NCBI GenBank assembly: GCA_963703175.1
Contig: OY969794.1
Span: forward strand, 806,001-870,000
Direction of reading: 5' to 3'
Origin: VRUE01 sp963703175
Lineage (GTDB): Bacteria > Actinomycetota > Thermoleophilia > Solirubrobacterales > 70-9
Length of the DNA: 64,000 bases
The notes under the pieces were generated by a model. The model was not told the DNA's origin and searched no databases. It saw only the letters and a program-made list of their open reading frames with translations. Each line of letters begins with the position of its first letter. Within the stretch, counting starts at the first letter, position 1. Made by a program: the position numbers and the translations under genes. Below, piece by piece: positions 51,019 through 59,428 of this stretch.

Positions 51019-52648
51019 GCCGTTTGGCGACCGTCGATTCTTCCGGAGAGGCGTCGTATACCGCGCTGTCGAAGCCGGTCAGAGCCGGTTCCGCCGCGTA
51101 GCCGAGCGGTTCGAGGTCGAACAGTTCCTCGATGCTGCGCAGGAAGGAGAAGTGGTTGAAGTACGCCGCTTCTTCGACCGTGCCGGGGGCCACGTAGGGC
51201 GAGATCAGGAGCATCCCAACGCGGCCGCCGCCACCCGTCGGTTTGACCGGCCCCGTGGCCGGCGGTCCTGCGGCCGGCGGCGTCGCGGGGATGGGCATAT
51301 TCGGATATTCGGGCGTCGCGCAGCAGGAGCTGGAGTCGGCCGCAGGCCCTTCCTGGGGCGCCTGGTCGAAGGTGATCGCGATCAAGCCGCCTTCTTCTTT
51401 GTAGGCGGGAGAAGCAGTGATCTCGGGCACCACGGTTTTGAGGAAGTCCTCGGTGGCGGCGAGGCCGGCGGGCTGGTCGGGTGCGCATGGCGTGTCACTG
51501 CCGTCGTGGCAGGCGTTGGGGACGATGTATGAGAGGGACGGGGTCTCCTCCGCTTTTTCCAGATCCGGCGCGAGGCGATCAAGGCCAACGTCGCTTGCGG
51601 CGCATTCGGGACTTTCCGTGAGACCGGCGAAGTAAGCGACGGGGTTGCGCGGAGTCAAGGCGCACCCGGCGAGCTGCTCGGGCACTTCGGCGTTTGCGGC
51701 GTCCTCCTCCACATACGCTTTCCAGGTCAGTTTGGCCGCGGTGAGCTGACTCGGCAGCGTTTCGGTTTCGGCCGGGTAGAGGCAGCCGTCGCCTTCCACC
51801 TGTCCTTCGATGCTGACCGTGCCCGGTGCGATCGCCTTGTATTCGGGGCAACCGAGAGCAGTCTGCGGCGTCGGTCCCTGGCCGCTGAGCAGGGCAACCT
51901 CGTTGGGAAGCCCACCCTGCGTCACCGCGTAGTAATTGGAGAGCAGCTTGCCTTCGCCAGCGAGCGTTTCCGCCAGGTACGGAGCCGGCGACTCCTTGCC
52001 GAAGGCTTCTTCGTAGCCATGGCCACCCAGCACGATCAGGAATACGTGCTTGATTTCCGGCAGCAGTTCTTCTTCGGGGAGTTCCGGCGGCAGTTCCTGT
52101 GGCGGCGGGGCGGCTTCGGGTTCCGCAGCCGATTCAAGCGGGGCCGCGAGGGGAGTTTCGGCGGCAGAGGCAAAGGCCGGCGTTTCAGCTGCGTAGCCCG
52201 GCGCTTCCGCCACGGGTTCTTCCGGTTCGTCTTCGGGGGAATCCGACCCGCCCAACTCGAGGATGATCGCCCCCGCACCGGCACCCTGGGCAAGCTGGTT
52301 GGTGATGGAACCAAGCACGACGCCGGCGGCGAGCAGCGCCATGACCGCCACGGCGGCAACCTGGGGCGAAGGCATGAAGGACCAGGGACCCTTCTTCTCC
52401 GCGGCATCTTCAGGCGTCGCGGCTGGCGGCTCGGCTGGGGTCGCGCTGGCTCCGACGCCCTCTGCCTCGTCCGTGCGCCCACGTCCCTTAACGGCGTTGA
52501 CGCGCGCCGCGACAACGGCCGGCAACGGCCCTCGCCTCGTCCCGCACTCCATGCAGTAGCGCTGACCGGCCGAGAAGCTGGCGCCGCAGTCCGAGCAGCG
52601 CTCAGCGCTGGCCTTTCCCAAGCCCGCATCGTCACCTGAAATTGCCAC
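50987..52648 (-). CDS. Membrane-anchored phosphoesterase with N-terminal zinc ribbon
   Basis: A double-CxxC zinc ribbon (CSDCGASFSAGQRYCMECG, about residues 18-36) is followed by one membrane helix (VAAVAVMALLAAGVVLG) and a Pro/Glu/Ala-rich spacer. The outer domain resembles the phosphoesterase family of acid phosphatases and phospholipase C (VFLIVLGGHGYEEAFG, QGGLPNEVALLSGQGPTPQT, VPNACHDGSD, LIAITFDQAP). The usual ENHSYD motif is changed to GGHGYE, so catalysis is uncertain. The start is a GTG. The zinc ribbon is nearly the same as that of the divergent gene at 52778. Confidence 0.82.
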   Translation of the reverse strand: MAISGDDAGLGKASAERCSDCGASFSAGQRYCMECGTRRGPLPAVVAARVNAVKGRGRTDEAEGVGASATPAEPPAATPEDAAEKKGPWSFMPSPQVAAVAVMALLAAGVVLGSITNQLAQGAGAGAIILELGGSDSPEDEPEEPVAEAPGYAAETPAFASAAETPLAAPLESAAEPEAAPPPQELPPELPEEELLPEIKHVFLIVLGGHGYEEAFGKESPAPYLAETLAGEGKLLSNYYAVTQGGLPNEVALLSGQGPTPQTALGCPEYKAIAPGTVSIEGQVEGDGCLYPAETETLPSQLTAAKLTWKAYVEEDAANAEVPEQLAGCALTPRNPVAYFAGLTESPECAASDVGLDRLAPDLEKAEETPSLSYIVPNACHDGSDTPCAPDQPAGLAATEDFLKTVVPEITASPAYKEEGGLIAITFDQAPQEGPAADSSSCCATPEYPNMPIPATPPAAGPPATGPVKPTGGGGRVGMLLISPYVAPGTVEEAAYFNHFSFLRSIEELFDLEPLGYAAEPALTGFDSAVYDASPEESTVAKRPTLRSPAASR

Positions 52649-52777
52649 CTTGGCGAAGTCTCACGGGACGAGCACACCGTGTTGTGAATATCTGGAGTAC
52701 GTGTTTTAACACTCTGGTTACCAACTGTTCACAGCACGACAACACCCCGATCCAGGGGGCAGTGACAATCGATCGAC
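52649..52777. promoter_or_regulatory. Divergent promoter region with dyads
   Basis: CGTGTTGTGAA (52678-52688) is mirrored by TTCACAGCACG (52728-52738) at 10 of 11 positions, and GTGTT-TT-AACAC (52701-52712) lies between. These are candidate operator sites for the two zinc-ribbon genes that diverge here. Confidence 0.4.
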
Positions 52778-53377
52778 TTGACCGACCTGGCGATCCAGAG
52801 CGGGGACAACTGTCCATCCTGCGGGACGCCGATGGCGTCCGACCAGCGCTATTGCCTCGAGTGCGGCCAGCGCCGCGGCGATCCCCGACTTCCGTTCATG
52901 GATGCCGTGGTCCTGATGGATGCCGTACAGCGCCCCAGTCAAGCTCCTCCCCCACCGCAAAAGAAGCCGAGGCGGACGGGCATCTCACCGAATGCCGCCC
53001 TCATCGCCGGAGTCGGGACGCTGCTGCTCGCGCTCGGCATCGGCGTACTCATCGGCCGCGCCGGCCATCAGGAATTCGCCCAGACCGCGTCCGCGGCACC
53101 CCAGGTGATCACGGTCAACGGCGGCAGTGGTGGCGAAGCATCGACAGGGACGAAAGGCAAAACCACGACCGGCGGCGGCGCCGCGAACGCGAAAACGAAG
53201 AAGCAAAAAGCTGCCGCGCTGAAGGAAGCCGAAAGCCACCCCGCCGCCGAAGAAGTCCTCAAGCCCGCCGGCGATGTGAAGCTGGCCCCACCGACCGTGA
53301 AGCCCGGAGACAAGTGCGAAAAGGGCGCAGCCGGTTGCGAGAACGGCGAATTCACCGGGAACTTCTTCGGCGAATGA
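52778..53377 (+). CDS. Zinc-ribbon membrane protein
   Basis: The start is a TTG; later starts would cut the zinc ribbon CPSCGTPMASDQRYCLECGQ (about residues 12-31). A cytoplasmic linker, one membrane helix (AALIAGVGTLLLALGIGVLIG, about residues 74-94), and a Thr/Gly/Lys-rich outer region with two Cys follow. The N-terminal ribbon closely matches that of the divergent phosphoesterase, so the two probably arose by duplication of a sensor-like head. There is no known enzymatic domain. The ATGA overlap couples it to the next gene. Confidence 0.75.
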   Translation: MTDLAIQSGDNCPSCGTPMASDQRYCLECGQRRGDPRLPFMDAVVLMDAVQRPSQAPPPPQKKPRRTGISPNAALIAGVGTLLLALGIGVLIGRAGHQEFAQTASAAPQVITVNGGSGGEASTGTKGKTTTGGGAANAKTKKQKAAALKEAESHPAAEEVLKPAGDVKLAPPTVKPGDKCEKGAAGCENGEFTGNFFGE

Positions 53378-53724
53378 ACGCGAAACCGATACTCGGAGAA
53401 GAGCTGCTGGTCGACCTCGAACGCCGCCGCGATCAGCTGATTGCCCGCGTCGCGGAGCTGCAGTGGGATCTTGGCGGGCTCGTCTATGAGATGGCGATCC
53501 GCAATCAGGTCAAGGTCGACGTCCTCGTGCAGCGGGCGATCACATTGCAGGATGCCGACGCCGAGCTGAGCGAGGTCGAACGCATCGTGCGCACCGAGGA
53601 GACCGGAACCGCGGGCTCCTGCTCGAGCTGCAGCGCGCCACACAGCAGCGGCGCAACCTTCTGCTGGCAGTGCGGGCAACCGCTGCTGGCGCAGGTCGCT
53701 AGCGACGCGATCCTGCGTCGCTAG
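53374..53724 (+). CDS. Coiled-coil protein with C-terminal zinc ribbon
   Basis: The 116-residue product starts with a long amphipathic helix (GEELLVDLERRRDQLIARVAELQWDLGGLVYEMAIRNQ), then an acidic segment, and ends with the zinc ribbon CSSCSAPHSSGATFCWQCGQ. There is no membrane helix. The start overlaps the upstream stop (ATGA), and the stop overlaps the pstB stop on the other strand by four bases. With its two neighbours it forms a group of three zinc-ribbon proteins, which may form one membrane-associated complex. Confidence 0.72.
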   Translation: MNAKPILGEELLVDLERRRDQLIARVAELQWDLGGLVYEMAIRNQVKVDVLVQRAITLQDADAELSEVERIVRTEETGTAGSCSSCSAPHSSGATFCWQCGQPLLAQVASDAILRR

Positions 53725-54584
53725 CCGAATCGACCGCTGACGTAGTCGCGCGTGCGGGGGTCGGCCGGCTGGCCGAAGATCGTCTCGGTGTCGGCGAACT
53801 CGATCAGCGTGCCCGAAGGCTCTCCCGTGCTGGCGTCAAGGCTGAAGAAGGCGGTCCGGTCGGCCACGCGCGCCGCCTGCTGCATGTTGTGAGTGACGAT
53901 GACGATCGTGAAGCGGCCTTTGAGGCTGTGCATCAGCTCCTCGATCGAGGCGGTCGCGATCGGGTCAAGCGCCGAGGCCGGCTCGTCAAGGAGCAGGACA
54001 TCGGGTTCGATCGCGATCGCCCGGGCGATGCAGAGGCGCTGCTGCTGGCCGCCGGAGAGGCCGAGGGCGCTGTCCTTGAGCCGGTCCTTGACCTCGTCCC
54101 AGAGCGCAGCGCCGCGTAGAGCCCCCTCGACCCGCTCGTCGAGATCGTGCTTCAACCCCAGATTGCGCGGCGCCCAGGCGATGTTGTCGTAGATCGACTT
54201 GGGAAACGGGTTCGGTTTCTGGAAGACCATGCCGATCCGCCGCCGCACCTCGACCCGATCGACGTTGCCGGCGTACATGTCATGCCCGTGGTACAGCACC
54301 TGCCCCTCGATCCTGAAGCTGGGGACAGAGTCATTCATGCGGTTGAGACTGCGCAGGAAGGTCGTCTTGCCACAGCCCGAAGGACCGATCAGCGCGGTTA
54401 TCCGGTTGCGTGGGATGCGCAGGTTGACACCGCTGAGCGCGCGCTTGCGGCCGTAGTAGACCGACACGTCGCGTGCCTCGAAGACCGCTTCGATGCCCAG
54501 CTCCGCGCGGAGGGCGCCGCTGCTGCCGTTAGCGCCGGCCCGGGGACCGCCCTGGATTCGGACGCGGCTGGGAGCGGAGCTCAT
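53721..54584 (-). CDS. pstB: Phosphate ABC transporter ATP-binding protein
   Basis: Drives high-affinity phosphate uptake. Walker A is GPSGCGKTTFLRSLNRMND, the ABC signature is LSGGQQQRLCIARAIAIEPDV, and Walker B is LLLDEPASALDP, followed by the switch His in IVIVTHNMQQAARVAD. The N-terminal ~30 residues (SRVRIQGGPRAGANGSSG) are an extra, probably disordered, extension. It is the last gene of a pstC-pstA-pstB operon (ATGA overlaps). No phoU is present in the window. Confidence 0.97.
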   Translation of the reverse strand: MSSAPSRVRIQGGPRAGANGSSGALRAELGIEAVFEARDVSVYYGRKRALSGVNLRIPRNRITALIGPSGCGKTTFLRSLNRMNDSVPSFRIEGQVLYHGHDMYAGNVDRVEVRRRIGMVFQKPNPFPKSIYDNIAWAPRNLGLKHDLDERVEGALRGAALWDEVKDRLKDSALGLSGGQQQRLCIARAIAIEPDVLLLDEPASALDPIATASIEELMHSLKGRFTIVIVTHNMQQAARVADRTAFFSLDASTGEPSGTLIEFADTETIFGQPADPRTRDYVSGRFG

Positions 54585-55456
54585 TGCGCGATCCTCGACT
54601 TGCTGCGGGCGAGCAGCGCCCGCGCGGCGAGGCTGGCGAAGAGGATGGCGGAGACGAGGACAAGCGACGCCCCCCAGGCGCGGGTGAAGCCTTCGGGGTT
54701 GGCTTCCTCGGAGAGGGTGAAGATCGTTACCGGGATGTTGGGAATCGCTTCGAACAGGTTGAAGCTGACTTTGCGGGCGTCGAACACCGAGCAGACGAGG
54801 ATCAGCGGAGCCGTCTCGCCAGCGGCGCGGGCGACGGCGAGCACAGTTGAGGTGACGATTCCACCGAGAGCGCTGGGAAGAACCACGCCGAGTACCGAGC
54901 GCCAGCGGCTGACGCCGAGCGCATCGGCGGCTTCGCGCAGGCTGTTCGGGACGAGCAGGAGGATCTCCTGGCTGCCGCGGGCGATCAGCGGCAGCTCGAT
55001 GATCGCCAAGGCCACCGCGCCGGCGAAGCCGGACTGCGCCTTGTGGTCCACGAGCAGGGCGAAGATGAAGAGGCCGATAACGATCGAGGGCAGACCGTTC
55101 ATCAGGTCGAGCGTCGCCCGGATCGCGCTCGATCCGCGAGCGCCGGAGAACTCGGTCAGGTAGAGAGCGACCAGGACGCCGATCGGCATCGCGATCGCGG
55201 TCGCAACCAGGACTATCAGGCCGGTGCCGAGGATCGCGGGACCGATCCCGGTCGGTTCGCCGGTGAAGAAGAAGTCGAGGCTGAGCGCCCCGATGCCACG
55301 GGAGACGACGGTGAAGATGACGACCGCGAGCACGGAGACGGCGAGGATCGCGGCGGCAGTCGCACCGGACTCGGCAGCGCGGCTGAATGCACGACGTCGC
55401 CGCAGGTTCCCCGATGGGGTCAGCGGTGCGGTCGGATCGAAGCCGGCTTCACTCAT
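54581..55456 (-). CDS. pstA: Phosphate ABC transporter permease PstA
   Basis: One of two membrane channel subunits. About six helices are visible, with the permease coupling loop in the region ALGVSRWRSVLGVVLPSALGGI. The N-terminal cytoplasmic stretch (PTAPLTPSGNLRRRRAFSRAAESG) is longer than in E. coli. It overlaps pstC and pstB by four bases each (ATGA), so the three are translated together. The length is 291. Confidence 0.95.
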   Translation of the reverse strand: MSEAGFDPTAPLTPSGNLRRRRAFSRAAESGATAAAILAVSVLAVVIFTVVSRGIGALSLDFFFTGEPTGIGPAILGTGLIVLVATAIAMPIGVLVALYLTEFSGARGSSAIRATLDLMNGLPSIVIGLFIFALLVDHKAQSGFAGAVALAIIELPLIARGSQEILLLVPNSLREAADALGVSRWRSVLGVVLPSALGGIVTSTVLAVARAAGETAPLILVCSVFDARKVSFNLFEAIPNIPVTIFTLSEEANPEGFTRAWGASLVLVSAILFASLAARALLARSKSRIAQ

Positions 55457-56457
55457 TTCGCAACCTTCCGGGCGTAGTCAAAGCGACGGCCGATCCACTG
55501 GGCGAGGACGTTTGAGAGCAACCCGATCGCCAGCAGGATCACGCCCAGGTAGTAGAGCGAGGACTGGTGCATTTCGGTGATCGCCCCGGGGAACTGGTTG
55601 GCGATGCGACCGGCCAGGGTGTCCCCCGTTTCAAACAGCGACGCCTTGATCGCCGAGCCGGCGCCGATCACCTGGGTCACCGCAATCGCCTCGCCGAGAG
55701 CGCGTCCGAGGCCGAGTAACGACGCGGCGATGACACCTGATGCCGTGCTCGGCAAAACCACTCCCCGCACGACCTCCCAGCGAGTCGCTCCCAGTGCACT
55801 GGCACCGTCCTGGATCTCCTTGGGCACGGCAAGGAAGAGATCCCGGGAGATCGAGGCGACGATCGGGACGATCATGATCGTCAGGATCAGGCTGGCGGTG
55901 AAAACGCTGGCGCCGGTGGTCTGCGGGGGCCCGAAGAGAGGGATGAAGCCGAGCGTGTCGTGGAGCCATGGCTCGATGTCCGACTGGACGAACGGAGCAA
56001 GGACCAGGATTCCCCAGAAGCCAAGGATGACGCTGGGGATTGCCGCCAGCATCTCGACCAGCGGCGAGATCACCCCCCGCACTCCCTTGGGAGCCAGCAG
56101 GCTCAGGTAGAGCCCGATCGAGACGGCGATCGGGCCGCCGATCGCCAGCGCGACGAAGGAGCTGACCACGGTGCCGAAGAGAACCGAGCCCGCCCCGTAG
56201 ACGTTGAAGTTCGGCTGCCAGGTGGTGTGGGTGAAGAAGCTGAGCCCGAATTCTGAGATCGCCGGGCTCGCGCCGTGCACGATCTGGAAGCCGATCAGGA
56301 GGAGAACCCCGACGCCAAGGAGGGCAGCGAGTGCACATACGCCGCGCAGAACTCCGTCGCCGATCCGGTCGATCCGGCGAAGCCTGTTCGCCGCACGCGC
56401 ACTCCGGGCGCTTCCGTTACTTGGGATGTAGGCCTGGTCGACGGCGGTGCTGCTCAT
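55453..56457 (-). CDS. pstC: Phosphate ABC transporter permease PstC
   Basis: The partner channel subunit of PstA. Six helices and the coupling loop (ALGATRWEVVRGVVLPSTASGVIAASLLGLGRALGEAIAV by segments) are present. A Ser/Arg-rich N-terminal tail of about 25 residues precedes the first helix. The start at 56457 faces the divergent pstS gene across a 235-bp region with repeated TTTTCAC/GTGAAA motifs. The length is 334. Confidence 0.95.
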   Translation of the reverse strand: MSSTAVDQAYIPSNGSARSARAANRLRRIDRIGDGVLRGVCALAALLGVGVLLLIGFQIVHGASPAISEFGLSFFTHTTWQPNFNVYGAGSVLFGTVVSSFVALAIGGPIAVSIGLYLSLLAPKGVRGVISPLVEMLAAIPSVILGFWGILVLAPFVQSDIEPWLHDTLGFIPLFGPPQTTGASVFTASLILTIMIVPIVASISRDLFLAVPKEIQDGASALGATRWEVVRGVVLPSTASGVIAASLLGLGRALGEAIAVTQVIGAGSAIKASLFETGDTLAGRIANQFPGAITEMHQSSLYYLGVILLAIGLLSNVLAQWIGRRFDYARKVAK

Positions 56458-56508
56458 CGGCGCGCAGCGTAGAGGAGATCGCCGACCTGAAACAGGGACT
56501 TATCCCGA

Positions 56509-56558
56509 TTTTCACAAGAGTGAAACAACTTTTCACATGTTGGCAACAACCGTGAAAA
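56509..56558. promoter_or_regulatory. Candidate Pho-type regulatory region between pstC and pstS
   Basis: TTTTCAC occurs at 56509 and 56530, and its inverse at 56520 (GTGAAAC) and 56552 (GTGAAAA), giving a small dyad (TTTCAC-AAGA-GTGAAA) and a larger one with TGTTGGCAACA at its centre. Direct and inverted repeats like these suit a PhoP-type response regulator; the exact box is not assigned. Confidence 0.5.
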
Positions 56559-56692
56559 GCACCGTTACATTTTTATAACCACACCCTTCACGAGATTGAA
56601 ACATGTCTGTGACCTTCGACCCCAATGCTATGGCGCGCCCGGGCCGCACCCTGCGCCCGCCAGAGACATCGAACGAGTCGAAAGGAATTCTC

Positions 56693-57700
56693 TTGAATCG
56701 CATCAGGTTGCTTGGTGTGGCCATCACGGCCGTACTGGTCATGGCGACGGGCGTGGCAAACGCCTCCGCCGCAGGTCTCACTGGAGCCGGATCCTCGCTG
56801 GTCGCGCCTTTGATGGCCAACTGGATCAGCGGTTTCGAAATCAAAGAAGGCATCCCGGTCAAATACGGCGCAGTCGGCTCCGGCGCCGGAATCGCCCAGA
56901 TCACCGCCCGGACGGTTGACTTCGGCGCCTCCGATGCCCCGCTGACGCCCGAACAGGCCGGCGCTTGCAACAGTTGCGTGCAGATCCCCTGGGCTTTGAC
57001 TGCCACCGGGATCGGCTTCAAAATTCCGGGAGTCAAAAAACTCAACCTGACCGGATCGATCGTCGCCAGCATCTACTTCGGCAAGATCACGAAGTGGAAC
57101 GACCCGAAGATCGTGAAACTCAACCCTGGAGTCAAACTGCCGGGTCTGACCATCACCCCGGTCTTCCGCAGCGACGGCTCCGGTGACACCTACGCCTTCA
57201 CCAGCTATCTCTCCAAAGTCAGCCCGGCGTGGAAGAAAGAAGTCGGCTCCTCCACCACCGTTCAGTTTCCGAAAGGTGTCGGCGCCAAAGGTAACTCCGG
57301 CGTCACCTCAACCGTGACCTCAACCAACGGTTCGATCGGCTACATCTCAGCCTCCTACCTGATTGCTGCCGGCCTCGGCGCAGCCGCGCTGCAGAATAAG
57401 GCGGGAAACTTCGAGCTGCCGAACCTGAAAAACATCGAATCGGCCGCGTCGTACGTGACGCACCTGTCGAACGCCAACACGGTCAGCATCGTCGACCCAC
57501 CGGCGAAGGCCTCGATTGCCTACCCACTCTCGACCTTCACCTACGCGATCGTCCCGCACAACGCCCCTCAGAAGGGCTTCCTGCAGCAGTTCCTCAACTA
57601 CGCCACCACGATCGGCCAGAAATACGGAGCGGCGCTGGACTTCGCTCCGCTGCCGAAAGTCGTCTCCACGGCGGCCAAAAAAGCAATCGGCTCCCTCTAG
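56693..57700 (+). CDS. pstS: Phosphate-binding protein PstS
   Basis: An exported phosphate-binding protein of the Pst system. The start is a TTG at 56693 with AAAGGA 6 nt upstream, followed by a signal peptide (LLGVAITAVLVMATGVANASA); an open frame from 56603 has no such site. Phosphate-binding motifs are GAGSSLVAPLM, VDFGASDAPL and VFRSDGSGDTYAF. There is no lipobox, so it may be soluble or anchored otherwise. Basic residues are common, as expected for this family in the order. It is divergent from pstCAB. Confidence 0.94.
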   Translation: MNRIRLLGVAITAVLVMATGVANASAAGLTGAGSSLVAPLMANWISGFEIKEGIPVKYGAVGSGAGIAQITARTVDFGASDAPLTPEQAGACNSCVQIPWALTATGIGFKIPGVKKLNLTGSIVASIYFGKITKWNDPKIVKLNPGVKLPGLTITPVFRSDGSGDTYAFTSYLSKVSPAWKKEVGSSTTVQFPKGVGAKGNSGVTSTVTSTNGSIGYISASYLIAAGLGAAALQNKAGNFELPNLKNIESAASYVTHLSNANTVSIVDPPAKASIAYPLSTFTYAIVPHNAPQKGFLQQFLNYATTIGQKYGAALDFAPLPKVVSTAAKKAIGSL

Positions 57701-57724
57701 GGACCAGACCTGGCGCCGCGTCGG

Positions 57725-58564
57725 TCAGGCAAACGCCTGGTTGGCGCGGCGGCGCAGGTCCGCATTGAGCATCCCCGTAACCTGACTGGGGCGCTCACCG
57801 GCAGCGGGGATCGCGTCGCCGATCAAGCCGCCGGCGCGGAAGCCGTAGAGCGGCGCATCGAAACCCGCCTCGCGGATCTTGCGGACGAGCTGGACCGCGG
57901 ACGGAGTGTCTGCCCCGGGGCCGCAGAAGACGATTGCAGTCGGGTCGAGGGCACCGAGGGCGCGCTCCATCCGCTCCTCGCCGAGCTCGTCGGAAAGCAT
58001 CAGCACGCGGAAGCCGGCGCGACGCAGAGCGAGGTCGAGAGCCTGAGCGTGGACCGCCTCAGCATCGGAGCCGCGGCTGGAATCGAGCAGCAGAATGCCG
58101 GCCGGGCGTGAAGCAATCGAAGCGAGGCGACGAGCGCCGTGCAGCCAGCCCGTCGCCCAACGCGCAGCGAACTCTAGCTCTGCGGCGCGGTCGGGGCTGG
58201 CGGCGAGCTCGTCGATCGCGGGAAGCAGCATCTCCTCCACAGTCCGCTCCAGCGGACGCACCGCAAGGCTTTCCTCGACCGCGAGATTGGCCGCGTCCTC
58301 ATCGAAGCTCTCGAGAGCAACGCGCAGGCTGTCGCCGCTGGCCGGCGCGTCCTGGCGCTGGCGAGCGAGCTCGATCGCCGAAGAGATGTTGCCGGTCGTG
58401 GCCAGGGCGTCGCGCAGCGTCTGCAACTCGACCAGCTCGTAATTGCGGTGGTTGCCGACGGTTCGCTTCGGGACCGGGTAGCCGTAGCGGCGCTCCCAGC
58501 TGCGCAGAGTGTTGGGACTGACGCCCAGAACTTCGGCGGCAGCGTTGGTTCGAATTCCCGGCAT
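57725..58564 (-). CDS. MerR-family regulator with degenerate B12-binding-like domain
   Basis: The N-terminal MerR winged helix is clear (RTNAAAEVLGVSPNTLRSWERRYGYPVPKRTVGNHRNYEL, about residues 5-45). Helical and Rossmann-like domains follow, as in light- or cobalamin-sensing CarH/LitR proteins (EEMLLPAIDELAAS, ILLLDSSRGSDAEAVHAQALDLALRRAGFRVLML). However, the cobalamin-ligating D-x-H-x-x-G motif is not visible; the corresponding place reads DSSRGSD. So it may sense another ligand or act without one. The ATG at 58564 is preferred over 58573. The GGDEF-like gene lies upstream on the same strand. Confidence 0.82.
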   Translation of the reverse strand: MPGIRTNAAAEVLGVSPNTLRSWERRYGYPVPKRTVGNHRNYELVELQTLRDALATTGNISSAIELARQRQDAPASGDSLRVALESFDEDAANLAVEESLAVRPLERTVEEMLLPAIDELAASPDRAAELEFAARWATGWLHGARRLASIASRPAGILLLDSSRGSDAEAVHAQALDLALRRAGFRVLMLSDELGEERMERALGALDPTAIVFCGPGADTPSAVQLVRKIREAGFDAPLYGFRAGGLIGDAIPAAGERPSQVTGMLNADLRRRANQAFA

Positions 58565-58627
58565 GCGCAGCATTCTGGCAGCGGAATTCCAGGTTTACAC
58601 CGGTTATGGACAGATTTCGGGAATCTG

Positions 58628-59359
58628 TCAGCGATCTTGCAAGGGCTGTGCGAGAGCGCCAACGCCTACCGGCTGGCTGACCGCCCGGGCTCGCCACATC
58701 GCCTCGTCGGCTTTGTGGAGGAGTCCTTCGGCATCGTTGCCGTGCTCGGGACAGGCGACGACTCCGGCTGAGATCCCGATCCGCAGGCCTCCTGCCTGCT
58801 CGAGATCGTCGAGCTGGCTCAGCAGGCGCTCGGCCATCTGCACCCCGCCGACCGTGTCTTGACCTGGGGCGAGCACGCAGAGCGCATCCTCCTCCAAGCG
58901 GAAGGTCTCGTCGACGAGACGGACGCTCTCGCTCAGGGCCGCGCCAACGACGGCAAGCGCGGTCTGCCGGCCACTGCCGGCATCGTCATCGCGCGCCCCC
59001 GGCCCCTCAACGTCGAAGACGACCAGCGCGAACAGCTGCTCGTAACGGCGGTGGGACTCGAGCAGCTGATCAAGCCGGCGGCGCATCTGGCCGGGCCGGT
59101 AAAGACTCGGGTGCTCCGCGGCCGCCGGGGTGGCGCCATCGCGCCCCTCCCAGACCGTGCCCACCGCGGTGGCGGTGACCGAGCCGAACTCCTCGGCCAG
59201 CTTCTGCGCTGCGGCGGCAAACAGGGCGGCGTCGCCACCGGCCATCTCCTCGTGCAGCTTGCCGAGCAGCGAAGCCTGCAGCGCCGACACCTCGCGGGCC
59301 AGGTTCCCGGCACTTGATGCCTCCCGCGAGCCATTCCATGTAGGGGCATCCGTCGCCAC
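58628..59359 (-). CDS. Protein with degenerate GGDEF domain
   Basis: The N-terminal half is helical and Ala-rich (NLAREVSALQASLLGKLHEEMAGGDAALFAAAAQKLAEEFG). Residues about 95-235 have the diguanylate-cyclase fold order: LDQLLESHRRYEQLFALVVFDVEG, then FRLEEDALCVLAPG where GGDEF is expected, then ISAGVVACPEHGNDAEGLLHKADEAMWRAR. The GGDEF signature is replaced by LEEDA, so nucleotide cyclisation is unlikely; it may bind c-di-GMP or act as a scaffold. It starts upstream of the MerR gene on the same strand. Confidence 0.75.
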   Translation of the reverse strand: MATDAPTWNGSREASSAGNLAREVSALQASLLGKLHEEMAGGDAALFAAAAQKLAEEFGSVTATAVGTVWEGRDGATPAAAEHPSLYRPGQMRRRLDQLLESHRRYEQLFALVVFDVEGPGARDDDAGSGRQTALAVVGAALSESVRLVDETFRLEEDALCVLAPGQDTVGGVQMAERLLSQLDDLEQAGGLRIGISAGVVACPEHGNDAEGLLHKADEAMWRARAVSQPVGVGALAQPLQDR

Positions 59360-59428
59360 GTCGAGACCTTGGCGCTTTGACCGGACAGCAGGGTGCCAAA
59401 AAACCGCAATTTGCGACTTGATACCTGT

